From the NCBI GenBank assembly GCA_022823725.1, contig JAJEHL010000045.1:1-52908 (forward strand): a stretch of DNA of 52,908 bases, in the 5' to 3' direction. The notes under the pieces were generated by a model that saw nothing but the letters and a program-made list of their open reading frames with translations, was not told where the DNA came from and made no database searches. The position numbers were made by a program, and so were the translations under genes. Source of the stretch: Candidatus Latescibacterota bacterium (GTDB lineage: Bacteria; Latescibacterota; UBA2968). Positions 9,057-18,364 of the stretch are shown here, one piece after another; the stretch's first letter is position 1, and the number at the start of each line of letters is the position of its first letter.

Positions 9057-9851
9057 TTAGGGTTCAGCACAGTCTAAAAAATAAAAATGATTTGTAGGAC
9101 CGCTACCTTTGCCAATATCCAAACCGTGCCGGATAGCTTCGGTAATATAATTTTTTGCTCGATCTATCGCATCGCACAACCCGTATCCCAACGCAAAATT
9201 AGCCGCTATTGCCGATGATAGTGTACAACCCGTCCCATGTGTATTCTCTGTATCAATGCGTTCACGTTCAAAAATCGTTTCACACGCCCCATCCCACAAC
9301 ACATCCACCGCAGCACCCGCCAGATGCCCCCCCTTCACCAGCACGGCACACATGCCCAAATCGGCAATTTTACGCGCTGCAAACCCGGCATCTTCTCGCG
9401 TCTTTATTTTTTTATCACTCAATAATTCCGCTTCGTAGAGATTAGGCGTCACCAATGTAGCAAGCGGCAACAAACGATCTGTGATACATTGTATGGCATC
9501 ATCCTTGAGCAAAGAAAATCCACTCGTCGAAATCATCACCGGATCGACCACAATCGGTTGCCCATTGCGAACGATCAACTCATCAGCCACAGCCTCTACA
9601 ATCTCACGCGAAGACAACATCCCCGTCTTCACCGCAGCAATCTCAAAATCGTCAAACACGGCACTTATCTGAGCGCGTACAATCTCCTCGGACAAATCAC
9701 AAGCCGCACGCACCTCTTGCGTATTTTGAGCAGTGACCGATGTAATGACAGACAGGCCAAACACGCCGTGAGCGTGAAAGGTTTTCAAATCCGCCTGAAT
9801 ACCCGCGCCACCGCCGGAATCCGAACCCGCGATTGTCAGAGCTTGTTTCAT
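9057..9851 (-). CDS. thiD: Hydroxymethylpyrimidine kinase / HMP-phosphate kinase
   Basis: ThiD phosphorylates HMP twice to make HMP pyrophosphate, the pyrimidine substrate of ThiE. The 264-residue ribokinase-fold protein begins ALTIAGSDSGGGAGIQADLKTF. It contains VTAQNT, the DPVMISTSG motif and the terminal catalytic signature NTHGTGCTLSSAIAAN. The ATG at 9851 overlaps the stop of the tenI-like gene (ATGA), so the operon is translationally coupled. An in-frame GTG two codons upstream is a weaker choice. Confidence 0.94.
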   Translation of the reverse strand: MKQALTIAGSDSGGGAGIQADLKTFHAHGVFGLSVITSVTAQNTQEVRAACDLSEEIVRAQISAVFDDFEIAAVKTGMLSSREIVEAVADELIVRNGQPIVVDPVMISTSGFSLLKDDAIQCITDRLLPLATLVTPNLYEAELLSDKKIKTREDAGFAARKIADLGMCAVLVKGGHLAGAAVDVLWDGACETIFERERIDTENTHGTGCTLSSAIAANFALGYGLCDAIDRAKNYITEAIRHGLDIGKGSGPTNHFYFLDCAEP

Positions 9852-10462
9852 TCCCACGCCTTCAAAAATTCACATACCGCTTTAGCCGGATCTCCCGCCG
9901 CCAAAATACCCGACATTACCGCGACGCCCGCACATCCCGTCGTGCGACATTTGGCCGCGCGTTTGGGCGTAATCCCCCCCAGCGCGTAAACGGGTAAGTG
10001 AGAATGCGCCACCGCATTTGCCAACCCCACCAACCCTACTTCAACACCATCATACCCGGGTTTGGACCCCGGTGTAAAAATGGGGCTATAAGTCACAAAA
10101 TCTGCTCCACCCGCGCAATCTAATTCCGCATGGGTATGCGCGGAATAACCGATTAAAAATGACGGCTCGACCCGATCTCGGACCGCCCGCGGCAATATAC
10201 CACCTGGCAAATGCACACCCTGCGCGCCGATCTTCACGGCAATATCTACTGCTGCATTAATCAACAGCATCGCATCATAACGCGCCGCCAACGACAACAC
10301 CTGCTCAGCCAGAGCTTCTAATGCATCTCTATCCAGAGCTTTTTCCCGCAACTGCACCAGCCGCACCCCGGCATCCAGCGCACGCGCGAGTACATCCAGC
10401 ATCGGTCGATCACCGCACGTTGCCCGGTCGGCAATCAGATAGAAAGGTGGTAATAAATTCAC
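9848..10462 (-). CDS. tenI: TenI-like thiazole tautomerase or second ThiE-type protein
   Basis: A 204-residue ThiE-superfamily barrel ([40 protein letters not shown]). The pyrophosphate-binding VNDR of true ThiE is replaced by LINAAVD, and the GQED-type motif is replaced by LPGG. With a proper ThiE in the same operon and the order thiO-thiS-thiG-tenI-thiD like that of B. subtilis, a thiazole tautomerase role is the better inference. A second thiamine-phosphate synthase cannot be excluded. The GTG start at 10462 overlaps the thiG stop by four bases. Confidence 0.75.
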   Translation of the reverse strand: MNLLPPFYLIADRATCGDRPMLDVLARALDAGVRLVQLREKALDRDALEALAEQVLSLAARYDAMLLINAAVDIAVKIGAQGVHLPGGILPRAVRDRVEPSFLIGYSAHTHAELDCAGGADFVTYSPIFTPGSKPGYDGVEVGLVGLANAVAHSHLPVYALGGITPKRAAKCRTTGCAGVAVMSGILAAGDPAKAVCEFLKAWE

Positions 10463-11235
10463 ACTTCCACCCGTCCTTCCATCGCCGTCGAAGCCGTCGC
10501 ATACAGCTTTCTCGGAATCCGCCCGGCTTCAAAAGCCAACCGTCCGGCTTCAACCCCTTTTTTCATTGCCATCGCCATCTTCACCGGATGTCGCGCACCT
10601 GCTACTGCCGTATTCAACAACACGCCATCGCAACCCAATTCCATCGCCAGAGCAGCATCCGAGGCGGTTCCCACACCCGCATCGACAATCACAGGCACAT
10701 TGACCGAATCCAGAATAATCTGAATATTGTACGGATTGCGAATCCCCATCCCCGAACCAATGGGCGCCCCCAGAGGCATCACGGCGGCACACCCCAAATC
10801 TTCCAGTTTCTTACAGGTAATCGGATCGTCATTGCAATATGGCAACACAGTAAACCCATCATTCACCAGAGTCTCTGCTGCTTGTAGCAACCCCACCACA
10901 TCTGGAAACAACGTGCGTTCATCCCCAATCACCTCTAACTTAATCAGATCGGTTTCCAGCGCCTCGCGTGCCAACCGCGCAGTAAGCACCGCATCTTGAG
11001 CGGTAAAACATCCGGCAGTATTTGGCAAAATGGTGTACCGCGATCGGTCGAGTAAATCGAGAACACCCTCGCCAGATTCGTCATTCATATTGAGCCGCCG
11101 AATGCCCACTGTCACAATCTCTGCGCCACTGGCTTCCACGGACTTCAGCATCACCTGCATATTGGGATAACGCGCAGTGCCTATCAACAGCCGTGAACGA
11201 TATGTTACGCCTGCTATCTTAAAATCGCCAGTCAT
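10459..11235 (-). CDS. thiG: Thiazole synthase
   Basis: ThiG builds the thiazole ring from deoxyxylulose phosphate, dehydroglycine and ThiS thiocarboxylate. The 258-residue protein begins with the typical [20 protein letters not shown]. It carries the Schiff-base lysine K99 in LIKLEVIGD. The conserved [18 protein letters not shown] and [10 protein letters not shown] segments and the phosphate-binding [12 protein letters not shown] are also present. It sits 15 bases after thiS and overlaps the tenI-like gene. ThiO supplies the glycine imine in this operon, so the pathway is the oxygen-dependent one rather than ThiH. Confidence 0.95.
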   Translation of the reverse strand: MTGDFKIAGVTYRSRLLIGTARYPNMQVMLKSVEASGAEIVTVGIRRLNMNDESGEGVLDLLDRSRYTILPNTAGCFTAQDAVLTARLAREALETDLIKLEVIGDERTLFPDVVGLLQAAETLVNDGFTVLPYCNDDPITCKKLEDLGCAAVMPLGAPIGSGMGIRNPYNIQIILDSVNVPVIVDAGVGTASDAALAMELGCDGVLLNTAVAGARHPVKMAMAMKKGVEAGRLAFEAGRIPRKLYATASTAMEGRVEV

Positions 11236-11250
11236 AATACCCTCACTTCT

Positions 11251-11457
11251 CTACCCTCCCTGAACCGCGTGAATAATATCCACTCGATCGCCATTGCACA
11301 GCCGCGTATCTGCCCACATCGCCCGCGCTATGACCTCGGCATTCAGAGCCACGGCAATGCCCTTTTGCTCAGTACCAATATTCATCTCAATCAGCAAATC
11401 GAGTAGCGTTGACGCATCATTCACTGATTGCTCTTGACCATTCACTCTAAGTTGCAT
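11251..11457 (-). CDS. thiS: Sulfur carrier protein ThiS
   Basis: A 68-residue ubiquitin-like carrier ending in the diagnostic Gly-Gly (HAVQGG), whose C-terminus is adenylated and thiocarboxylated to deliver sulfur to ThiG. The ATG at 11457 lies four bases after the thiO stop; a longer frame to 11487 would run back into thiO. No thiF is present in the window, so activation must rely on a ThiF/MoeB-type enzyme elsewhere. Confidence 0.92.
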   Translation of the reverse strand: MQLRVNGQEQSVNDASTLLDLLIEMNIGTEQKGIAVALNAEVIARAMWADTRLCNGDRVDIIHAVQGG

Positions 11458-11461
11458 GAAT

Positions 11462-12598
11462 TTACAATCCAAATCGGGCAATCCCAAAAGGCCGAATAAG
11501 TGCCGGGGTACGCCGCTCCAGAATCACTTCGGCAATAGATAGCGCAGTCAGCGGCGTCAGCAAAATACCTTTCCGATAATGGCCCGTTGCCATAATTAAA
11601 CCCTCGATAGGCGTCTCGCCCAAAATAGGCGCATCATCCCGGCTACCCGGACGCAATCCCGCCGCAGCCTCAACCACAGGCAAATCGTAAACCCCCGGTG
11701 CCACCTCCCACGCGGCGCGCAACAGCTCAAACATCCCCCCCGCAGTCACATCTTCATCAAACCCCATCTCTTCTGAAGTAGCACCCAAAACGAGATGCCC
11801 ATTATCCTTCGGTACGAGATACGCCACCGTAGAAGTCGCCACCCGCGAATACCAGACCATTGTATTGAGCGCGAAATCCTCCGTCATTGCCAGACGCATA
11901 ATCTGTCCGCGCACGGGTCGCACCGGCGGCCTGGCACAATCGGGCAAACCCGGTATCAAACGCGACCAGCATCCCGAAGCCAACACCACTGTATCGCCCT
12001 CGAAAACTTCCTCACCAACTCGCACCCCACACACCCGCGTCCCACCTATCAAAAGTTCATCTACCTCCGTCTCTTCAAACACCTCCCCACCCGCCGCCAC
12101 AAGCGCCTTCTTCAACGCCATCACCAGACGTCGATTATCCACTTGATGATCGCCCGGACACCACACAGCCGCACTCACCTGAGCCGACAAATGCGGCTCC
12201 CGTTCCCGCGCCTCATCGCCCGAGAGATACGCCACAGACAATCCCAAATCGCGCTGATATCGGTACCGAAATTTTAAGTACTCCAGATCGTCTTGCGTAA
12301 TACCCACCAGCAGCACCCCATCGCGGCGATAGCCCACATAACACCCGGTGTCAGCCTCCAATTCACTGACAAATTCGGGATAAACCGCCAGCCCCTTCAG
12401 GCCGAGATGCAATAGATCTTCTTCTTCAAATTGCACCTCTGACAGCGGCGACAACATACCCGCCGAAGACCAACTCGCCGAGCGCCCAACGCGACCCCGG
12501 TCAAACAGAGCCACAGCAAGCCCCGCACGCGCCAACCGCCAGCCAATCGCCAGTCCAATTGCCCCACCGCCCACAATGAGCACGCGCTTTTGTACCAT
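11462..12598 (-). CDS. thiO: Glycine oxidase
   Basis: ThiO is a flavoenzyme oxidising glycine to the imine used by ThiG. The 378-residue DAO-family protein starts with the FAD-binding VLIVGGGAIGLAIGWRLA and continues with GRSASWSSAGML, PVRPVRGQIM and the C-terminal GLRPGSRDDAPILG and GHYRKGILLTP. I chose ATG 12598 because GAGG precedes it by five bases and because the longer frame to 12655 runs into the leader terminator. It is the first gene of the riboswitch-controlled operon. Confidence 0.92.
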   Translation of the reverse strand: MVQKRVLIVGGGAIGLAIGWRLARAGLAVALFDRGRVGRSASWSSAGMLSPLSEVQFEEEDLLHLGLKGLAVYPEFVSELEADTGCYVGYRRDGVLLVGITQDDLEYLKFRYRYQRDLGLSVAYLSGDEAREREPHLSAQVSAAVWCPGDHQVDNRRLVMALKKALVAAGGEVFEETEVDELLIGGTRVCGVRVGEEVFEGDTVVLASGCWSRLIPGLPDCARPPVRPVRGQIMRLAMTEDFALNTMVWYSRVATSTVAYLVPKDNGHLVLGATSEEMGFDEDVTAGGMFELLRAAWEVAPGVYDLPVVEAAAGLRPGSRDDAPILGETPIEGLIMATGHYRKGILLTPLTALSIAEVILERRTPALIRPFGIARFGL

Positions 12599-12612
12599 CA
12601 CAACCTCAAAGT

Positions 12613-12647
12613 AAAAAACCACCCTTCGCGCAGAGCCGAAAAGTGGT
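12613..12647 (-). terminator. Intrinsic terminator of the thiO leader (expression platform)
   Basis: On the minus strand, ACCACTTTTCG pairs with CGAAGGGTGGT (11 bp with two G-U pairs) around an eight-base loop, followed by six T. It lies between the TPP aptamer and the thiO ribosome-binding site, so ligand binding probably causes premature termination. Confidence 0.8.
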
Positions 12648-12666
12648 ATCACCATCCGTTCAATAA

Positions 12667-12740
12667 ACTCCCTACGCCGGCACGATCCGGATCAGGTACA
12701 AAGGGTATAATCTCAGCTCGCAACAGCAAGCACCCCTGTC
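12667..12740 (-). promoter_or_regulatory. TPP riboswitch (THI box) controlling thiOSG-tenI-thiDE
   Basis: The minus strand reads ACAGGGGTGC, then GCTGAGATTATACCC, ACCTGATCCGGATC and GCCGGCGTAGGGA. These are the conserved strands of the thiamine-pyrophosphate aptamer in order. It is followed by the terminator at 12613-12647 and preceded by a sigma-70-type promoter. Confidence 0.93.
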
Positions 12741-12756
12741 TTCTTTCAGTTTTGCA

Positions 12757-12785
12757 AAGATACCATTTTCACATCCTCAGGTCAA
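12757..12785 (-). promoter_or_regulatory. Promoter of the thiO operon
   Basis: TTGACC (12785-12780) and TATCTT (12762-12757) are separated by 17 bases on the minus strand. Transcription would start just upstream of the TPP aptamer. Confidence 0.65.
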
Positions 12786-12802
12786 GATATTCCCCTTATG
12801 AC

Positions 12803-12831
12803 TTGACAGACGCCGATATATTCCTTACGTT
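12803..12831 (+). promoter_or_regulatory. Promoter of thiC
   Basis: TTGACA at 12803-12808 and TACGTT at 12826-12831, 17 bases apart, lie just before the second TPP aptamer. The -35 box is consensus and the -10 box is weak. Confidence 0.5.
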
Positions 12832-12851
12832 TTCAAAACAACGCTGACCGT

Positions 12852-14666
<1,815 letters not shown>

Positions 14667-14699
14667 AGCAGAAAGAAAAAATAAAACCGGGAATAGGAA

Positions 14700-14735
14700 C
14701 AGGTAGTGCTCTAAAAAAACACAGAGCACTACCTG
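14700..14735. terminator. Perfect 13-bp hairpin between convergent genes
   Basis: CAGGTAGTGCTCT and AGAGCACTACCTG pair perfectly around a ten-base A-rich loop between thiC and the converging transglycosylase gene. Neither strand has a T-run directly after the stem; A-runs follow it on the plus strand. It probably ends transcription from one or both sides, but not by a textbook mechanism. Confidence 0.55.
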
Positions 14736-14751
14736 AAAAAAAGATGGAGAC

Positions 14752-16878
14752 TCAGCGGCGATCTTCTACAGCAAGTGGGGATCCGACGAAGCCCGAGCTG
14801 AGCGGTCGTGTCACCTTTGCGGGTATCGCCGTATTCAGGACTTCGACATAAGCATCGTAGAAACGCTGAATATATTCGACATAGTGTACGGGCTGACCAC
14901 CTCGGCAAAAACCGTATCGCGCCCGCTCGTAATAATCCGGTTGGGACAGCAAGCGCATCGCCTTTTCCACGTTGCCAAACCAGCGGTTGGGATCCCATCC
15001 CATTTCCTGCGCCAGGCGACGGGCGTCGAGCACATGCCCGTACCCCACATTATAAGAAGCCAGCGCAAAGCGAATCCGCACTTCCATCGGCAAACTGTGA
15101 TCAAATCGGTTGATAAGCTGATGCATGTACTTAACCCCTGCGTGAATACCCGCCTGGGGTTCGTGAAGATCGGTAAAACCCAACTGCTCTCCCGTGCCTG
15201 GCATCACCTGCATCAACCCCTGCGCGCCAACCCAGCTAACCGCCTCTGGATCGAATTTGGATTCCTGGTACATCTGTGCGGTAATCAGACGCCAGTCCTG
15301 TCCGTATTGAGAGGCGTATTTTTTTGCCAGATCATCATAAGGCGACAACTGCCCGCCCAAACCGACCCGCATTGAATCTTTGGCTCTGGCAACAGCGCGC
15401 GTGCTCTTAAAATACCTCTTTTTCATCATATTAAAAAACAAGCCGCCTTTTTCTTGTTTTACGTATTCGTTAAGTGCTGCCAGCAACTCTGAATTGTCCT
15501 TGCGAACCGCCCAGCCCAGCACTGTGGGCTTGATACTCAAGGCGGCTTTGAGCTCGCGGCCGTAAGCGCGTTCCACATCAAGCAAATTGGAATCACACAT
15601 CGCAAGATCATAGATACCCTCTTCAACCCGTTCCAGAATCTCTTCTGTTTCCACATCGTCGGGCACGAGCGCGATTTCGATGCCATCAATGGAATCCCGC
15701 AACGCCGTCAGCGTGGTATAAAACGAAGAACTGGCACGCACATGCACCGTCCGACCAGCCAGATCCCGAATACTATTAATCGAATCCTTATCCGCATGCA
15801 CAACCACCAATTCGTCCACCTCGTTATAGGGGTGTGCGAACGTCGCCTTTGCCCGGCGTTCGGGGGTAATGGTCATCGCCGCGGCCACGACATCGCCCTT
15901 GCCCTCATTTAAGTACGATAGCAATTCGGCGTGGCTGTCTGGAATGACGATTTCGAGGCGCAGACCGTGCTGTGAGGCGAATCGCTTCATAAGCTCGTAT
16001 TCAAATCCTATCTGTTGTCCCCGGTAAATAAAATAAGTCAACGCATTGTTGCGCGTGATCATCCGCAGCCGACGGCGTTCTTTCAAGCCGGGCAGGTCGT
16101 CGGTAAATATTTCCTGGCGATGGCGCGTAAATTGATGTGCCAGCAAATACTCATCCACCGCAACCTTGAGCTTTGTATCGTTTGGGCGCATCATCAGGGC
16201 GAGTGGACGATCTTCGGCCAGTACCATTGGCACGGCCAAACTGTCGTAAGAGCCAGATAAGGTGTGCCACAAATGCGCGTCGGATACAGTCGCTGCGTAT
16301 TTGCCGCTTGCAACCCCTTCCAGCAAGTTCTCGATACTGAGCGTTTCCGGTACAGTGTGGATGTTCAAAGACGGAACCTGTTGCTGAATTTTGACCAGGG
16401 TCTGATAGTACGAACTGGACTGCCGCACGCTGATCGCCATACCAGCGAGATCTGCAATCTTCTCGGGCAAACTGTCACCAGACGCCGTAACCAGATATTC
16501 ATCCACGTAGAGATATGGCACTGAAAACGCCGCACGCGCTTCCCGCTCTGGCGTAATTGTCAGGCTGGAAGCGACAATATCGCCCTCGCCTGTCAGCAAT
16601 TTCTCCATCATCTGTGAATAATTTGTGACCTTTACAATCTCCAGATTCAGCTTGAGTGATTCGGCCAGGCCACGGGCGATATCGTAGTTGAGCGTCACTG
16701 GATCCGCCTGCCGAGGCATATAGGTAATCGGGTCTGGACGGACAATCACCCGCAATACGCCGCGATCCTGCAATTGGGGAAGGTCGCCGGTGTATTTGGG
16801 TGGCAAGGGTTGTTTTTCGCTGCACTGTACAAAAGCACATAAAAAAATCAGTGCTGAGGGAATCATACGATGCAACAC
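14752..16878 (-). CDS. MltF-like lytic transglycosylase with two tandem solute-binding domains
   Basis: An exported murein-cleaving enzyme predicted to act in the periplasm. After a hydrophobic leader (MIPSALIFLCAFVQC), two family-3 solute-binding domains follow in tandem. Each contains a DIVA/DVVAAAMTITPER-type motif and a VR(Q/A)SSS(Y/F)Y(Q/T)TL motif. The C-terminal ~190 residues are an SLT domain with catalytic Glu in MYQESKFDPEAVSWVGAQG, then LMQVMPGT and ALASYNVGYGHV. Classical MltF has only one binding domain. The Cys of the leader is preceded by Gln, which is a poor lipobox. I chose GTG 16878 (708 aa) because AAAGGAG stands eight bases upstream; TTG 16896 would include the ribosome-binding site in the coding sequence. 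Confidence 0.85.
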   Translation of the reverse strand: MLHRMIPSALIFLCAFVQCSEKQPLPPKYTGDLPQLQDRGVLRVIVRPDPITYMPRQADPVTLNYDIARGLAESLKLNLEIVKVTNYSQMMEKLLTGEGDIVASSLTITPEREARAAFSVPYLYVDEYLVTASGDSLPEKIADLAGMAISVRQSSSYYQTLVKIQQQVPSLNIHTVPETLSIENLLEGVASGKYAATVSDAHLWHTLSGSYDSLAVPMVLAEDRPLALMMRPNDTKLKVAVDEYLLAHQFTRHRQEIFTDDLPGLKERRRLRMITRNNALTYFIYRGQQIGFEYELMKRFASQHGLRLEIVIPDSHAELLSYLNEGKGDVVAAAMTITPERRAKATFAHPYNEVDELVVVHADKDSINSIRDLAGRTVHVRASSSFYTTLTALRDSIDGIEIALVPDDVETEEILERVEEGIYDLAMCDSNLLDVERAYGRELKAALSIKPTVLGWAVRKDNSELLAALNEYVKQEKGGLFFNMMKKRYFKSTRAVARAKDSMRVGLGGQLSPYDDLAKKYASQYGQDWRLITAQMYQESKFDPEAVSWVGAQGLMQVMPGTGEQLGFTDLHEPQAGIHAGVKYMHQLINRFDHSLPMEVRIRFALASYNVGYGHVLDARRLAQEMGWDPNRWFGNVEKAMRLLSQPDYYERARYGFCRGGQPVHYVEYIQRFYDAYVEVLNTAIPAKVTRPLSSGFVGSPLAVEDRR

Positions 16879-16960
16879 AGATGGATCTCCTTTCAATGAT
16901 ACAGCCTCATCGCCGGGTCAATGGGGCTAAATACTTTGCGGTATTTTCCTACAAAAGAAT

Positions 16961-16990
16961 AAGGGATTGCGATATAATCGCACCCCTTTT
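16961..16990 (-). terminator. Hairpin terminator after the STAS genes
   Basis: AGGG, then TGCGAT-ATA-ATCGCA, then CCCT form a two-part stem between the second STAS gene and the transglycosylase gene. T-rich sequence follows on the minus strand and six T follow on the plus strand, so it may work in both directions. Confidence 0.6.
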
Positions 16991-17024
16991 TTGTTTGCGA
17001 ACACGGATGATAGTTTGGGGCGAT

Positions 17025-17390
17025 TTATGTTTCCCGTCTCCCCGGCGGGTCGGATACAAAGCTCTCGATGGCAGCGTCAACGGATTCCAGCGTGCGAAAA
17101 TGCGACGACAATTTTCCGACCATCATCAAACTCTCCATCCGATTTGCAATACCGGCCAACCTGAGGTCGCCTCCGGCATTTCTCAACATCTCCAGGCTGA
17201 CCGCTAATACGCCCAACATCGTACTGCCAAACCACTTCACCCTGGAAAAATCAACCACGACATTTGTAATACCATCGGCCATGACCTCTTCGACATAGTG
17301 TTGAAAAGGAACAACCGTAGGACCACTCATCAGAGTCCCCGATACAGTCAAAACAGCGACGTGATCGCGAATGTCAATTTTCACTCTCAT
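17025..17390 (-). CDS. STAS-domain protein (anti-sigma-factor antagonist-like), copy 2
   Basis: A 121-residue single STAS domain. The core VVVDFSRVKWFGSTMLGVLAVS corresponds to the phosphorylation loop of SpoIIAA/RsbV-type antagonists, with a Ser in the usual region. It is clearly paralogous to the gene just upstream. The start is uncertain: ATG 17390 aligns with the paralogue but has only a distant GAAGAG, while ATG 17459 would add 23 residues unlike any STAS domain. No partner kinase or phosphatase is in the window. Confidence 0.8.
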   Translation of the reverse strand: MRVKIDIRDHVAVLTVSGTLMSGPTVVPFQHYVEEVMADGITNVVVDFSRVKWFGSTMLGVLAVSLEMLRNAGGDLRLAGIANRMESLMMVGKLSSHFRTLESVDAAIESFVSDPPGRRET

Positions 17391-17451
17391 CAATTTGGCG
17401 AACAGCTCTTCAAAAATTGGACGTTGCTCAATCCACAATGTACAAAAATCT

Positions 17452-17802
17452 CTACGCATCCTGATCTGCAAAACTTTCCACAGCTCGATCTACCGTATCC
17501 AGGGTCTTAAAAATATTTGCCAACTGAGTAACCATCAAAATACTTTCAATCTTCCTGGTAACACCTGTCAATCTCAAATCGCCGCCTTCACCGCGCAGCG
17601 TCGTCAAACTCGCAGTTAGCACGCCTAACATGGCACTGCCAAACCATCGCACCCTGGAAAAATCAACCACCACTTTTTTTACGCCCTCATTTGCAAGTTT
17701 CTTAATATGATCTTGGAACGGGGCAACCTCGGGACCGCTCATCAATTCACCCGACAGGGTTAAGACAGCGACATCCCCGCGGATTTTTTCCGAAATTCTC
17801 AT
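17452..17802 (-). CDS. STAS-domain protein (anti-sigma-factor antagonist-like), copy 1
   Basis: A 116-residue STAS domain (VAVLTLSGELMSGPEV, VVVDFSRVRWFGSAMLGVLTAS, GDLRLTGVTRKIESILMVTQL). It shares most core residues with the downstream copy, so the pair arose by tandem duplication. Proteins of this type bind anti-sigma kinases or act in partner-switching signalling. The ATG at 17802 follows GGAGG by five bases. Confidence 0.85.
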   Translation of the reverse strand: MRISEKIRGDVAVLTLSGELMSGPEVAPFQDHIKKLANEGVKKVVVDFSRVRWFGSAMLGVLTASLTTLRGEGGDLRLTGVTRKIESILMVTQLANIFKTLDTVDRAVESFADQDA

Positions 17803-17872
17803 ACAAGCCTCCACTTATTGAATATCGCACAGGGCACTGAAAATACGGCTGAACGCACAAAAAAGCAAGTTA

Positions 17873-18361
17873 TCAGTTATCAATTGCTTTTTTCATCGCC
17901 TCAATCACCATCTGCAGAGCAGCATCTGATATCGCATTGCGAATCGCATCGCGCCCCCCATCAAACCGAAAATCTCTACACACCACACCTTCTGCACCGG
18001 CAAGTGCGATATACGCCGTACCAATGGGCTTGGCCGACCGACCGCGAATGGGGCCTGCGATCCCGGTCTCCGCCAATCCCAAATCTGCACCACTCACTTT
18101 TCGCACGCCTTTAGCCATTGCGCACGCGGCTTCTGCGCTCACTGCACCATACGTATCCATCATCTTCACATCTATCCCCAGCATCTCGCATTTGGACAAC
18201 GCGCTATACGCAATAACCCCGCGCTCATAATAAGCCGAACTGCCCGGAACCGAAACAATGCGGGCGCTGATCACCCCCCCTGTTGTGGTTTCTGCAACTG
18301 CAATGGTCCAGCCTCGTTCCCGAAGCAATTTGCCGAGCTTTACTTCCAACTGTTCAGACAT
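17873..18361 (-). CDS. pncC: CinA C-terminal-type nicotinamide-nucleotide amidase
   Basis: This 162-residue protein corresponds to the stand-alone amidase domain that deamidates NMN to nicotinate mononucleotide in pyridine-nucleotide salvage. It carries the family signature AVAETTTGGVISARIVSVPGSS (Thr where many have Ser), then ERGVIAYS, KGVRKVSGADLGLAETGIAGP and GTAYIAL. The N-terminal CinA domain is missing, as in many bacteria. It lies four bases after valS and is probably in the same transcript. Confidence 0.88.
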   Translation of the reverse strand: MSEQLEVKLGKLLRERGWTIAVAETTTGGVISARIVSVPGSSAYYERGVIAYSALSKCEMLGIDVKMMDTYGAVSAEAACAMAKGVRKVSGADLGLAETGIAGPIRGRSAKPIGTAYIALAGAEGVVCRDFRFDGGRDAIRNAISDAALQMVIEAMKKAIDN

Positions 18362-18364
18362 TTT

